In this document: positions 24,596-36,708 of the stretch, piece after piece
Numbering within the stretch: the first letter of the stretch is position 1
How the letters are laid out: every line of letters begins with the position of its first letter
Assembly (NCBI GenBank): GCA_005784505.1
Contig: VCAZ01000184.1
Location: 310,001 to 374,000, forward strand
Direction of reading: 5' to 3'
DNA: 64,000 bases
Source: Bagarius yarrelli
Lineage: Eukaryota; Chordata; Actinopteri; Siluriformes; Sisoridae
Made by a program: the position numbers and the translations under genes
The notes under the pieces: generated by a model
What the model was told of the DNA's origin: nothing
Seen by the model: the letters and a program-made list of their open reading frames with translations, nothing else
Databases searched by the model: none

Positions 24596-25928
24596 TCGAC
24601 CTAATTTAAATTATCTTCAAACTATTATCAACAATAAGAAAAATGTTATTGTAATCATGGCTGATTTAATTATAGACATGGTAATTACAGAGGCACAAAT
24701 GTGGGTTATGTATTTTAAGCCTCTAAAGTAGAGCATGAGCTGAAGCAATGAAAAGGAAATCTAGATGGACCAGTTGAAGCTTGTTTGTTGCCTTAGATCC
24801 ACCAATTGATTTTTAGTGACAGGCCCTGTAGTTAATGCACCTACCAATCATATATGATTTTTATATGAGGAAGCCAAAGCTGTGAAGTCAACACAGGCAA
24901 GATTAGAAGGCAATGTTTGGGGCATGAAGATCTATGTGCTAATAAAAATAGATAACAAGCACGAAAGTGTTTATTTCATCTGCCGTGCCGGTTTTGACCC
25001 AATTCATTTCATGTTTTTTAGTGATATCCCATTCCGGCAATTCCAAAGACATGTGGAGATATACGCAGATGAGAAAGCACAGTCATAAGAAGGCTCGTGC
25101 CATTTTGGTTTTCCAATTTCTGTAATTTAATTAGAAAAGTTAATTGCTGTCAGAGAGCATTACACATAGCATCAAGTCACCAGTATTGATTAAAGTTCTA
25201 GGCACCATGTGGCCATCTTTGCTAATTTGCTTCCAGTGTAAAACTGCTAAAGAGTGAAAAATAATCCCTCAAACTACACTCATTCCTCTAACCCGCCTGG
25301 GTTCGCGATGTTTGCAAGCTTTCAGGCTTAACCGACCTGGGGTTACATGATCTTTCAGGACAAACATGATAACAGTCTATTGCATTGTGTACACATTCTG
25401 AGAAGGCTCACGTATGTGTTCACAGTTTGGGATAGACATGGCTGCTGCTCATCGTTCAGGATTGGTAAAACAATCTGCTTAATCAGATGGTCTGCCAATG
25501 ACCCCGTTCAGCACAGCGGCATTTTTTAACAGCAACATCTGGACGGGGATTAATGTCCATGATGACACCACACCCCTTAACTGTTTCGAGAAAACCCAAA
25601 CACAACTCATGAATCAAGTAGGACAGGCTGAGGGGGAGACGTAGGACAGAGGAACAGATGATGGATGATGAGGTTTATGATTATTAATAAAAGACCTTTT
25701 GTAAATGATTGAGAGTGCAAGCCAGTAAAAGCTGTAAGCAACTTCAGGATTGTTTATGGGATAAAGAGTTTTAGTAAACAGTGCATGGGGTCAAACTATC
25801 AGGAAGCAGTCAGGAGAGCAGGCATAATGAACAAGTGGAAAGGATAAGACAAGGTCCAGAGAGGGAAAAGAAAACTCTAAATCAAAAATAATTATGAGAT
25901 ACAGGGAGGAAAAGAGAAATAAACTCAC
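24596..25928. other. Repeat-poor intron sequence next to the Ig exon
   Basis: No further cntfr exon is visible on the minus strand. 25100-25260 is repeat-free with ctgtaatttaattagaaaag and similar AT-rich homeobox-like cores. Confidence 0.4.
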
Positions 25929-26162
25929 GTCCAATGCGAAATGTGATCTGGTCGCGCCGCTGGCCGTCAGGATTCTGGAAACAGCTGTACAGGCCATTAC
26001 TACTCATGTCCACTTCCATAAGGATAAGTCGTGGTCCTTCCTCCCTCCTCTTGGCCTTGACATCTGTCCCATTCACTTTCCATGTCACTGAGGCATCATT
26101 GTCCAGAGAGCCACACTGCATTGTCACATTGCTGCCAATCCTTGCGTACTGGATCCTGCCTC
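25929..26162 (-). CDS. cntfr: cntfr second coding exon (N-terminal Ig-like domain)
   Basis: This 234-bp exon encodes residues 28-106 of the receptor and has no stop in frame. It is an Ig-like C2 domain: Cys44 in MQCG, Trp55 in VTWKVNGT and Cys88 in GLYSCF have the spacing of an Ig disulphide and core Trp. Two N-glycosylation sequons are visible, Asn39 (NVT) and Asn58 (NGT). The VTWxVNGTD stretch matches the mammalian CNTFR Ig domain closely, and better than IL6R or IL11RA as I recall them. The minus-strand acceptor is cacccag and the donor is gtgagt after ATTGGAC. Both ends are phase 1, as expected for this exon. In known CNTFR the ligand contacts are in the later cytokine-receptor domains, so this Ig domain is accessory. 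Those later exons (a four-Cys module and a WSXWS motif) are not seen downstream in the window. Confidence 0.93.
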
Positions 26163-27084
26163 CTGGGTGAGAGAGTAGAACATAATCTTAGCTATAAGTA
26201 ACTGGTCAAGCATCCAACCAGTGTCAAGAGATCGAATATATCGAATAAAGTCAGATAAAAATATTTTACTGTCCATTTTCAGCTTTAATATTCAGCATAA
26301 CACATTTCCATTATGTGAAAAAAAGTTCTCATATCTCAAGCACATAATAAAATATTTTATATTTTATGCTGTTTTCTCGATAAAAAAAGAAGCTACGATG
26401 GATTTCCTTAAAATGAGAAATCATATATTACCTCAGGCTTACGAAGGGATGTTGAAAAATGTTTATATTTATTTATATGTATTTAAAACACAAAAAAAGC
26501 TTAAAAAAAGCTAAAAAAAAGCTAAAAAATATAGAAAACAAGATGAACTTTGCAGTTATACAGTTTATATAAAAATGCATAGACTAAAAAGTGCTCCTTT
26601 AATCCCAAATACTTCTACATGGTACTAATTAATACTAATTAAGATCAAATAATTACTAAAAAACCATTTAAAAACCATTTAAAATTTGTCCTTATTTACT
26701 GTATAATAATACAGCTTCATATTATTGATAATAAAAATGTCTTGACCTCAGATTACCAAAGATGTTCTTCAATAAAATGTGTTCAATATTGATTGCAACA
26801 TGAAGTCATCATTGCTTAGTCATCATCTGAATCAGTGAGAAAGTTAATCCCGGACTATAAAAAAAAAGCTTTTAGCAAAATAATATCCATAAACATTAAA
26901 CAATCTACAATCTAAAGTTCTGTATGGACAAATATAACAAAATTAAAGCTCTGGGAATTAATAATGTGTTGGAGTAACAATAAATTTATATATTTATTTC
27001 ATAACAATAAAATGACAACATATAATTATTAAGGAATTTGTTCCTGGTTTATTTTGGTGTTTTTGGATTTTATTTTTAAATGTA
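26163..27084. other. AT-rich intron sequence
   Basis: Contains several aaaaaagctaaaaaa phrases near 26495-26530. The 97-residue ORF at 26221-26514 is in AT-rich sequence and is probably chance. Confidence 0.45.
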
Positions 27085-27250
27085 AATGCCTTTATTTTGT
27101 CACATAGACTTTTTTAAAGCACAGTGAAATTCTTTTTCAGAATATCCATCTTAGTAAGTTGGGGTCAGAGCGCAGGGTCAGCTATGATACAGCGCCCCTG
27201 GAGCAGGAAGGGTTAAGGGTCTTGCTGAAGAACCCAACAGTGGTTGGCTG
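27085..27250 (-). repeat. Second SINE family, 3' part
   Basis: The minus strand reads ...ctgctccaggggcgctgtat, accctgcgctctgacccc, a shortened middle, then cactgtgctttaaaaaa and gtgacaaaataaaggc. The same family is seen on the plus strand at 50935-51112 and 51320-51500. The aataaag-type end differs from the main SINE. Confidence 0.65.
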
Positions 27251-27380
27251 GCTGGTGGTTTGCTAACCACCACTGGCCCTATTTTGACCTGGATCTTTTG
27301 TCCTAATTCATTATTTCTTTATAGTGTTTCTTATTCCTTGCATCTGTATCCTTTAAATCAATAAGTTTTTTTATACCTTC

Positions 27381-27950
27381 TCACATGGACAAAATACCCT
27401 TAGTATACATAAGATTTACTCCAGTAAGTAAATTGTAGCATAGTGTAGTATATTACATTATTTGATTTAACTACTATCGTATTACCTCTAGTGAACTGAT
27501 AAACTGTAGTAAACAATGTATAATACTTCACAAGTTACTAGCGTAAACTAAAAGACTGTGGTAAACACTATCATATTATAATATTTATTAAAGTATTTAG
27601 CTTGTCATAGTATTTATACTCAGTAAATGTTTACATCAAACTATAGAAACAACTGTAGTGAACTGATGAACAATAGTTAAGAGTTGCTCTATAGGAAATG
27701 AAGATCCTAATGTATAATATAGTTGTAGAAAATTTGTCTATAGTTGTTAATGTAGTAATTTGTTTATTTTACTATAGTAGAGTTACTAAAACAACTGTAA
27801 TATAAATGCCACAACAAATGATCACATCATTGTAATTTATTCTGATATATTTATTACAATAAGGTTCAAAACCTATTTACCACAGGAAATTTTACTACAT
27901 ATTTTATAGTAAAGTTACTCTACAATAATATAGAATTTTTTTATATGGGT
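27381..27950 (-). mobile_element. DNA element A, copy 2 (inverted)
   Basis: The reverse complement aligns in order with 14466-15431 through at least six shared landmarks, including gtagtaaaatttcctgtggt and gtttaccacagtctt. One end reads ttatatgggt, the inverse of acccatatg. This copy lacks the SINE and the extra 200 bp of copy 1, so it shows the uninterrupted layout of about 570 bp. Confidence 0.72.
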
Positions 27951-28614
27951 TTTATGTTTTACTAGTTATTTGCAATGATTTGTCTTGCATTCGTCCTTGT
28001 AACTGTGGCTTGTTTTCTTGTTGCTAGTTTTATCTTTAGTACTTAGTACTCTTTAGTACGTTCTTCTAAGCATATACTTGCATGCCACTGCCTTTAGTCA
28101 CCATTACATTACGAAAAATATATTTCTATATGTAAAAAAGGTACTTTTTAAGTTCTTTTTATTATATTTCTTTTGGAAAGAATTTACAGTGTACTGAACG
28201 TGAAGTTCATTGTTGCCATGGTAGCACAGAATCAGCCTCATCCTATCACATGACCAGGTCACATGTTTCACTAATTACTCTCACATTAACATGGTCTGTT
28301 CTCTTGATGGATATGTTCACGCTTTCTTTGTGCTGTTTGCTTTTTTTCCACATATAATAATCCAAACCTGTGAGAACAGTATCCTTACAAAGAAACTACC
28401 AAGATTTATTTATTTATATTTATGGTAGTGTGTGTGTGTTTGTGTGTGTTTACAGTGCCTGGATCAAGCTGGTCCTACACTCTTCAGGGAATTAAAAAAA
28501 CAGCCACAATTCACTATGTCTATGGTTCCCTGGGCTGTATCTAGCTGTATCTATCTGCCGTGTCATTATATCTCTCCAAGTCCCTAAAGTTTAAATTACA
28601 GCTCAGAACTTTAT
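27951..28614. other. Non-coding intron sequence
   Basis: Nothing recognisable apart from a short GT run near 28430-28450. Confidence 0.4.
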
Positions 28615-29275
28615 TATGTGTAAATAATGTCAGGGAGGTTTTTTCCTTCTGTCCCCCTTCCTTATTTATGTGCAAATAAATGCTTTTATGCTGTTTTCTT
28701 AATTCCTTTCTTCCAAAACTTCCTTCTGTGTAAATAATTTCTGAAATGTTTACTTCCTTTTTTCCCTTCTTTCCTTCTCTTCCTTCCTTCCTTCCTTCCT
28801 TCCTTCCTTCCTTCCAAATGATGTCAGAAATGTTTACCTCCTTCCTTCCTTTTTGTCTTTTCTACCTTCTTTCTTCTTTCGAGTAAAAAATATTGAAAAT
28901 ATCATATAAATTTCTTTACCCTTTGTACTCCTTCCTTTTTTTCTTCCTTCCCTTTTGTAATCCTTCGCTACTTTCTCTGTTCCTTCCTTCCGATTGAATA
29001 ATGTCAAAAACTGTTATTTCCTTCCATCTCTTTTGTATTCCTTCTATTTTTCCTTTTTTTGCTCCTTTCCTTCGCTCCTTCCTTCCTTTCATCTGCGTAA
29101 ATAATGTCTTCTGTGTAAATGTTGTCATATAAATGTTTATGTCCTTCCTTCCTTATGTGTCAATAACATCAGGGATGTTTCCTTTCTTTTATTTTTTTCT
29201 TCCATGTAAATAATGTCTGAGATGCAGTTTTTCATCCTTATTTCCTTTCACCCCTTCCTTTTTTTCTTTTTTAAT
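28615..29275. repeat. Degenerate TTCC-rich minisatellite
   Basis: A composite unit recurs about eight times. Each starts with a variant of gtaaataatgtcagaaatgt and is followed by a pyrimidine run based on TTCC. Units start near 28616, 28729, 28816, 28881, 28993, 29095, 29157 and 29203. A purer (TTCC)n block lies at 28780-28815. The minus ORF at 28916-29128 is a translation of this array. Confidence 0.75.
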
Positions 29276-30618
29276 GATATAGCCCTTACTGTTGACACGA
29301 ACACCTTATAAAGTCTCCATCTGAATCTGTTAAACACCTTCATCCTAAAAAAAACCTTTAATTAAGAAAAAACATTACACGCTTATGCACTGGCAAGTCT
29401 AAGCTATCATATGACCAAATTGGCCTTTATTTCACACAGAACATTCTAGATATGCAACACAGGTGGTGATCCTAATACAAAATCACCCAGTGGAGAAAGG
29501 ATGTTTCTGGAAGCCCATTTAAAGGTGTGATTTAATATGTATGCCCTCGGAACCAAGAAGAAAGAGGAGTAAAACAAGCCAGTGAATAGATTCTCTCAAA
29601 CACACTTAGCATTGGAGTCATTGCTTTGCCCTCTGGCCTGTTCTCTTTGAGGGTTCTCATTAGAAGATAGTCGACTGTTTTTCTTGTTTGCCAGGCTGCT
29701 TTTGAAAGCCGGCATGTTTGAAAGTGTAAATAAATGCATTTATTTTTCTGCTCGGCTTATCTTATCCTGCACAGGCAGTAATAGGGCACTTAATCGTTTG
29801 CCCCTCGGTATGATAAAACAAAGCCTGGATGCATTAAATCATATCTACTGCTATTTGATGGTCTGGAATGCTTAATCCGTATTTCATTATCTGATGCCAG
29901 GTTTGTTTTTTCGGCCATATTTTTCGTCATTACGATATGATAAGCCATTTTGTACCTGCTTCTAAACTACCTCATGTTTTTCTCTAAATAAATTATGAGT
30001 TCATATGGTAATGAAACACCCTATTACAACCCAAACAATCCACCCTAGATACCCTCTGAGATTAGCTTGTCCATGTTAACGTGATATGAGTGCAATGCAT
30101 AGCTTCAAGGACAATCATGAAGTGGCATTTCAATAAAAGAAAGAAAAACAAGACAGATGCAGAGCAGCAGCAAAATTGGCGTAAACCGGTAACGGAACCT
30201 ACTAGAAGCTCAAGGGACGAATGAGATCGAGGCTGTTCCACACCCTCATGGAAGATCTCTGACTTTTTTTTTTTTTTTTACTAGGCAGAGATGTGCAAGC
30301 GGGGCTGGAAATCTGTGCAGGGGATTTGCTCCACAGCTGAGACTCTTGTCTAGATAAGAAACAGCTGGTCTGTGTTCACGAAACATGAAGCCAAAAAAAA
30401 CCCGAAGCAGATAAGTGGCCATACAAATAGGGTACCGCTAGCCAGAAGCTGGCTATGTAAATGCTAACCTGTTTGATCTGGTTAATCAGTGCTGAAAAGT
30501 TTTCATTTCCTCAAATGAAAACTAAGCACCAGGAGGACAGGCTAGCGAATTAGTTTCATATAAAATTGGGTTTTAATTTTAATTGATACATTAATTTAAA
30601 ATAAATAAATAAATTTGG
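29276..30618. other. Repeat-poor intron sequence
   Basis: 29580-29960 has balanced composition, no simple repeat and no mobile-element signature. No exon was recognised; the ORF at 29684-29875 has no domain. Confidence 0.4.
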
Positions 30619-30811
30619 TGGGAAGTGGTGGCTTAGTGGTTAAAGTGATGGACTAATACCAGAAAGACCGGGATTCGATTCACAGCAACACCAAGCCACC
30701 ACTGTTGGGCCCCTGAGCAAGGCCCTTAACCCCAATTGCTCAGTTGTATAAAAGAGATAAATGTAAGCCGCTCTGGATAATGCCATTATGCCAAATGCCA
30801 TAAATGTAAAT
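30619..30811 (+). repeat. Full-length tRNA-derived SINE
   Basis: Head gggaagtggtggcttagtgg, B box gggattcgattcacag, centre ccactgttgggcccctgagc and tail gtaagccgctctggataatg. Confidence 0.92.
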
Positions 30812-32087
30812 ACTCATTTATTATTCGTAATGAGTCGCATTGCATCAGTAAGTGCAATGTGGCAATATACACTTGAGTAATTAATACAACACAAATACTT
30901 TATTGTGTATTTACTTGTCCCACAGTCTGCATTAATTCTGCAATTATTGTAGTAAAATGTCTTGACAAACAATAACTGTATCCACCAGCTCAAAAATGAA
31001 ACTCAGACCTAAAGAACCGCTGACAAATAAAGGACACACAATGCTACAGGCTGAGGAAAAGTCAACAGGATTAAAAAATGTATCCTAATAATAATACAGC
31101 TGCAAATCAGAAGTTTCTGTCCTGAACCTGCAACGATAGTGTCTTAACTGCTTGAGCTGGGGAATGTGGGTTCGGCCACATCATCCATTTATTTTCCTGC
31201 TTTATCCTGTGGAAAAGGAGGGGTGTCCTTTGTTAGCCCCTGGTGCATTTCTTAACTCTTCTATCCCTCACAGGCTTCTCATGATGCACCAAATGCATCA
31301 CAGGGATAGAATTAGTTTTAGGGATAGAATTAGTTTTGACTTGCAAAACATTCCAAATAAATTATGCTTAGTACCTCATGCTACCTACTGTAGGTCGGGT
31401 ATATCACATTCAAGCATCCCTGGGGCATCTAACAAATATTAGAGATGCATGTGCAACAAGCATTAGTTATACTTTACTTAATGTGTTTAACAGAAACAGG
31501 TGCGATGTTGCAACATCCCTTTGCCGCAGGCAAAATGTTAGTCAATGTTAGTTTTAGATTCACACATTTGTCCGAAGTGGATCTGCAGGGATGGCATCTT
31601 TGTGCCGTTTGTAGTCAAGTGCTTTGCTCAAAGCTGCAATTATAGCTACACATTTTTATCAGTTAGAATTACACCCTGTTCTTTCAAGTCACTGATCATA
31701 ACCAAAGGTTTTGCTTTTACAAGTTATGTTTTTCTACAGTGATTTAATATCAGTAAATATGCCTTTCCCTTCGTGCTGATTTCTGATAATCCTCATTCAT
31801 GCTCAGTCGCTCGTTATTTCCGACGGAATGCCATGGCAGAGGATATGAAATGGGCTGCATGCAAATTTAACCATGTCTGCTAATGAAAGGAAGCGCGAGG
31901 TCACACGCCAAGAGAATTGAAAATGTATAAAGTTTAAAGCAGCTCGTAACTCTCACGACAGATTATCGAACATGCAGGGACGGCTTTTCGATTATATAGA
32001 TCGTAGTTATAGAAATGTGCACAGAAAATCCTTAAACGCCTGAATTAAATTAGCATAACTTTATACCTGTGAATGATAAGGAAATCA
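30812..32087. other. Non-coding intron sequence
   Basis: A 19-bp direct repeat (agggatagaattagttttag type) occurs at about 31302-31339. 31790-31920 is repeat-free and contains atgcaaat (octamer-like). No gene found. Confidence 0.4.
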
Positions 32088-32410
32088 GCAGCACGGTGGC
32101 TTAGTAGGTTAGCACAGGTGCCTCATAGCAAGAACGTTCCAGGTTCATATCCCAACAGGTGGGTTTACTCCGGGTTCTCCGGTTTCCTCCCACAGTACAA
32201 AAACATGCATGTTTGGTTGATGTGTGATTCTAAATTGCCCATAGAAAGTGAGTATAAGTGTGTGTGGTTGTTTGTCTGGATGTGGCCCTGTGATAGACTG
32301 ATAAGCTGTCCATGGTGAAACCCCTGCAATTTACCCAATGACAGTTGGGATAGACTCCAGCAGATCCCTGTGACCCTGATTAGGAATAAGCACGTATAAA
32401 CAATGGATGG
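32088..32410 (+). repeat. Third SINE-like family, long form
   Basis: It has a tRNA-like head (gcacggtggcttagtaggtt, then ttccaggttcatatcccaac). The body has gggttctccggtttcctccc, acagtacaaaaacatgcatg and attctaaattgccc, and the end is gttgggatagactccagcag. I recall this body from a widespread fish tRNA-SINE. A 3' fragment in reverse appears near 8360-8440. Confidence 0.75.
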
Positions 32411-32445
32411 ATAGATAATAACCGCATGACACTATTTCTTATTCG

Positions 32446-32604
32446 GTCTGCAGTCCTAAACCACTTACATTTATCTCATTTACCAGCTGAGCACTTGAGG
32501 GTTTAGAGCCTTGAAAGCCAAACAGTGCCTCTAGAGCCAAACACTGACAGCTTGGTAGCCCTGTAAATTGAACCCATGAGCCTTACCACTGATCTACCAC
32601 CACT
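32446..32604 (-). repeat. SINE, diverged minus copy
   Basis: Contains ccacttacatttatctcatt, gtaaattgaacccatgagc and the gatctaccaccacttgc end. It has internal changes around 32510-32550. Confidence 0.75.
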
Positions 32605-32749
32605 TGCATTTTAATCAAAGGTTGGCACAGACTGAACTGAAAGAGGTATTTATTTCAATTAATTTTTTTTTAGCAAAATGCTGCTTAGTGACGATGTTTG
32701 CATTGTATGTTTATCTAAACACGTTGATCAACTTAATGTTTCCTTTAAT

Positions 32750-32939
32750 TGGAGAAGTGGTAGCACAGCAGTTATGGTGTTGGACTGCTATTCGAACTGG
32801 GTTCGATATTCAGCACCATTAAGTTACCACTTCTGGACCCCTTATTAAGGCCCTTAACACCCAATGCTCATTTGTATAAAAGAATAAAAATGTAAGTCAT
32901 GTAAGGGGGCGCCTGCCACAATGCCGCAAATACAAATGC
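32750..32939 (+). repeat. SINE, diverged plus copy
   Basis: Head tggagaagtggtagcacagc, B box tgggttcgatattcagc and tail cctgccacaatgccgcaaat. It lies about 145 bp from an oppositely oriented copy. Confidence 0.82.
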
Positions 32940-34038
32940 AAATTGTGCTTTCCAAAGAAATTGTCTTGCTTTGACTTTCTATTTTTGTCCGTATTTATAT
33001 GGAATTGTAATCTAACATTACATTAAAACATAAAATACACAAACTTGTCACCAGATGAGGCAGTACCCCAACCTCCTATTGGCTGAATTCTGACTGATCT
33101 GTTTAATTCCTGTGTTAGCTGAATTGGTTTGGTCAATAGTACATGGTAAATTGGCGGCAGTAACATAATGTTATGAAGTGGTGGTAAGCGTGAGATTTTT
33201 GGGCTGCCGGCCCAGTCTCTTTTGCCTTTTTTTCTTGAAGAAGAGGTGTGTAACCGAGCGCAAAAATTGCTCCGTTGCCGATTTGTTGAAATGTTTACAA
33301 TGCTCACTTGTTTTCCAAAGCTGTGGAGGAGTTTTAGGAAAAAAACCCCAAATAAACACTGGGTCAAAACTCAATGCACTTCACCTCAGTTTTAGTTTTA
33401 AAGCAGATTCCCACAATTATATTGAAAGAGATTCTGTACGGCAGGAAATTTCTGTTATAACACCGAGCAAAGTGTGTTTACAGTCCATGAGTAAGATTAA
33501 GGGCACTGAAGAGATCAGTACAGAGTTTCCAGATACTCAGCAAGCAACAAGACCTTTATGGAAAACAATTTTACCCTGAATAAAACCGGTGGAATTAGTG
33601 TTAAGATTTATTGGCTCTAAAAATTATTAGAAAGCAACACCAAATCATTTTTTTTTCTCAAAATTATTCACATGAAAGGCTGGAAAAAGTGTGGAAGCAT
33701 TTTCTACGAAGCCCGTATCCATAAATCATTAAACTGCGCATATAATGAATTGAAAAAATGCTACTCATACTTTCTAGGAATTTCTAGGAACACTTACAAT
33801 AACTCAAATCTTTAATAATGACCCGTAGATAATACTGTGATATTAGGGCTCGCAAAATGTTGAAATTCTTGGTAGCCCTTTGGGGCAGGTACTCTTCAGT
33901 TTTTGGTAGCTGAACTTATTTTAAGTAGCCTGGAAAAATGATGTTATTTTTTTAATGTGGAATATTGTAAGGAAGACAAAACATCAGTGAAAATATTTCC
34001 AACACACAAACAACAGTTACAGTAATCAATAAAAATAC
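32940..34038. other. Non-coding intron sequence
   Basis: Includes the 133-residue ORF at 33178-33579 (+), opposed by two ORFs on the other strand. It has no recognisable domain, signal peptide or splice support. 33840-33950 has a phrase (attagggctcgcaaaatg) that may be a decayed hAT end. Confidence 0.4.
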
Positions 34039-34383
34039 TGGGTGTCCCATAAGTCTCCATACATACAAAATAAAACCTTTTGTTTTGTTTTTTTTATGAA
34101 AACCATCTTCCTCGATCTCAACCCACTTGATTTTTATTTTTGGGAACTTTTGAAGGCCATGGTGTAAATATACAAAACCTAATTCATCTCAGGGAATGTA
34201 TCACCAACATCATTACAAGCATAACTCCAGCTGTGCTTATACATGTTCTCCAGCAGTGAAGGATGTGCATCAAAATGTGTTTTCAAAACAATGGTAGTCA
34301 TGTAGAGCATATTATAGAAATAAAATCGGTTTTCATGAAAAAATGTTTTTTTTTTTATTTATAGAAACTTATGAGACACCCCA
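34039..34383 (+). mobile_element. Internally deleted mariner-type element
   Basis: The terminal inverted repeats are clear: tgggtgtcccataagtctcc at the left, and the inverse of ggggtgtctcataagtttct at the right. Between them, around 34110-34164, the plus strand reads LDLNPLDFYFWELLKAMV. This is a mariner transposase C-terminal motif (DLNPLDFFLW-type). At 345 bp the element has lost nearly all of its gene and depends on another transposase, if mobile at all. No clean TA duplication is visible at both ends. Confidence 0.82.
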
Positions 34384-35516
34384 TTTTTGGTTGCAACTGA
34401 CATCTTATGTAGCGACTCACAATTCTCTCCACTGTGTATCTAAATCACATGTTTTAGCTTGCTGTGAAACAGATCCCGAGCCTCCCTGATAAATATGTGA
34501 TAATTTGTTATAATAAAAATATACAAAAAATACACAGTTTGTAAGAAATTGAAAGTGAAAGTAAAAAGCAAACGTCCCTTTAAATGCTATCTTAATACCC
34601 CACATATTGATAGTGGCTCCCTAGTCTCACTTAGCCAGACATTCAGACTAATGACAGAAATTCTGGGAACACTGGCTAATTTGAACGGCTAAGGCCCGCC
34701 CAGGAGAACATATGACTGACAGTTAAAGCCACAAATAAAGTTTAGTTTTGTGCCGCATCATGTTTAGGGGCATAGAAAAGTCCCCACAATAATAGAACGG
34801 TGTGCAACTGTTAAACCATTCATTTATTCATTCATTCATTTATTCATTTAGAGACAAAAAAGTGTCATTTAAAGTGTCAAAAAACAATCATTGCCTCTGA
34901 TGTAAACACAACAGCGGATTGTTAAACAACGTTACACACACGTCTCCAGGAAATCTTGTACACCTTAACCATTCAGAAAATGACTTTGAATCTCCTAAAG
35001 TGTTTCAACTAAGTGTTATGTATGTATTAAACATTCAGCCAGCGGTCCATAGGCGTGACATCTGAGACTGAGATGAGTGAATCCCAGATGCCTAAAAATT
35101 ACATCCAAAAATTTTTACAGCTATATTTTTGTAAAAGAACGCAAAAGCATTAAAAATACGTTTTTCTCTCTATGATAAATCCCGACAGGCAGGACAGGAA
35201 TACATTCTAGGAAGAAACAATAGCCCTGGGATGTCAGGCTAGCGATAATAATAAATAATTCAAAAGTTATCATTGAGTGCAAGGACACACATGCATCATG
35301 TAGCGTTTTCAAGTATGTATTACAAAAATATGAATTTTCTATTTTGTAATCAACCCTAAATATTTTTTCTATATTTTTGCAAAATATGTATTTGATTGTT
35401 TCTACTTTACATGACAAAGTCAATGTTGATATGTGTTTTAATAAATGCATTTAGTTTAATACAGCACATAGGTCACAAAATACCTGCTATTAAAACTGTG
35501 ACAAAAATCTGTTGCA
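34384..35516. other. Non-coding intron sequence
   Basis: Contains an imperfect ATTC tetranucleotide run at 34816-34850. The 109-residue minus ORF at 35121-35450 is AT-rich and has no recognised domain. Confidence 0.4.
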
Positions 35517-35594
35517 CAGTGGTGGTTGGTGGCGCTGGGAATTGAACACCGGTCTTTCTGGTATCAGTCCAACACCTTAACCACCACTTTCCCA
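35517..35594 (-). repeat. SINE head fragment
   Basis: ggtggcgctgggaattgaac and agtccaacaccttaaccacc are present; the tail is missing. Confidence 0.75.
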
Positions 35595-36708
35595 TGAATG
35601 ATTAATCGAATGAATAAACGAATGTCAGCTCTAACTAATACTTTGTGTCATCAGTATCAGTGATGTCAGTCAACCATATAAAATTAACAGCACCAAAGTT
35701 CAGTTATAAAGTTATGTGAATTATTAGGTATTTAAGCTGCTGGAGGAAATTCCTAATATAGCTACATTGCAATTTCTACAGAAGTCTCCTGTGTTCTATG
35801 ATGTCCTCATTCATACCTATTTCTAATTCAGATATTTCTGTTTCAAACCACACAGGACTACAAAGATTCTCGCTCCACTGTCGCCTGATCACAAGCATGC
35901 ATATTTTGAACCTTGGTTCTAAATGTGTAATATGCTTGATCTAAAAGTGAAAAGTACGTAGTTGTACTATTGTGATTTTTTTTTTTATTTGGGCAAAAAA
36001 AAATGACAGGTGTCCATCTCCAGTTTTTAAGGCACATACATGCACTAACCACCAAGGCCAAGCACTTATAAATGAATGTCATTAAAAAACACTCCTAAAG
36101 TTTCTGTGAATTACAGTGATGCCCAAAACTGCCACATCATTCTCCTCACAAGAGGTCCAAGAGACAATCCCAACTCTCATTTTTTACTCCTATTTTGACA
36201 GCCACATCCACAGCCTGCACCATAATTTGTCTCCATTTGCTAAGCCATAGATATTTTTTTCACATATAAAACCAAATACAACAAGATAAGCATAGTTTGG
36301 ACATCTGTGGAGTTTTGCAACATCGGCTGGGCGGTGTGTGTGTAATTTCATTTCAAGTTTGCAATTTAGTGTGCATTTTTTTGTTTATGCGTTGTTTACT
36401 ATGTCAGATCTACAAAAAAAAAAAAATCAAAGAATCGCACACCGAATTGTAAGAAACTTTGTTTTTTTATAAATCCTGGTCAGAAATAGAATCTGATCTA
36501 AAACATGGACATACATAAATGTTCCTAGTAACTGAAAGCAATGAGAATGTAACCTTTAAAGTACTGTATACAGAATCACTCAGACCTGGCAATTCATAAG
36601 GAGAATCGAATCTCAAAACAAGCCACAGGCTACTGATTAAGTCACTGATTAAATGTCAGGTTTTGTTCTCACAGTGCACTTTTCTCTGTCAAAGAGAGAG
36701 AGAGGCGC
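35595..36708. other. Non-coding intron sequence
   Basis: Nothing recognisable; poly(A) near 36414-36425. Confidence 0.4.

Noticed and set aside
28916..29128. Lys/Arg-rich minus ORF
   Set aside because: Translation of the TTCC minisatellite.
33178..33579. 133-residue plus-strand ORF
   Set aside because: No recognisable domain, signal peptide or membrane segment, opposed by two ORFs on the other strand, and no splice or promoter context.
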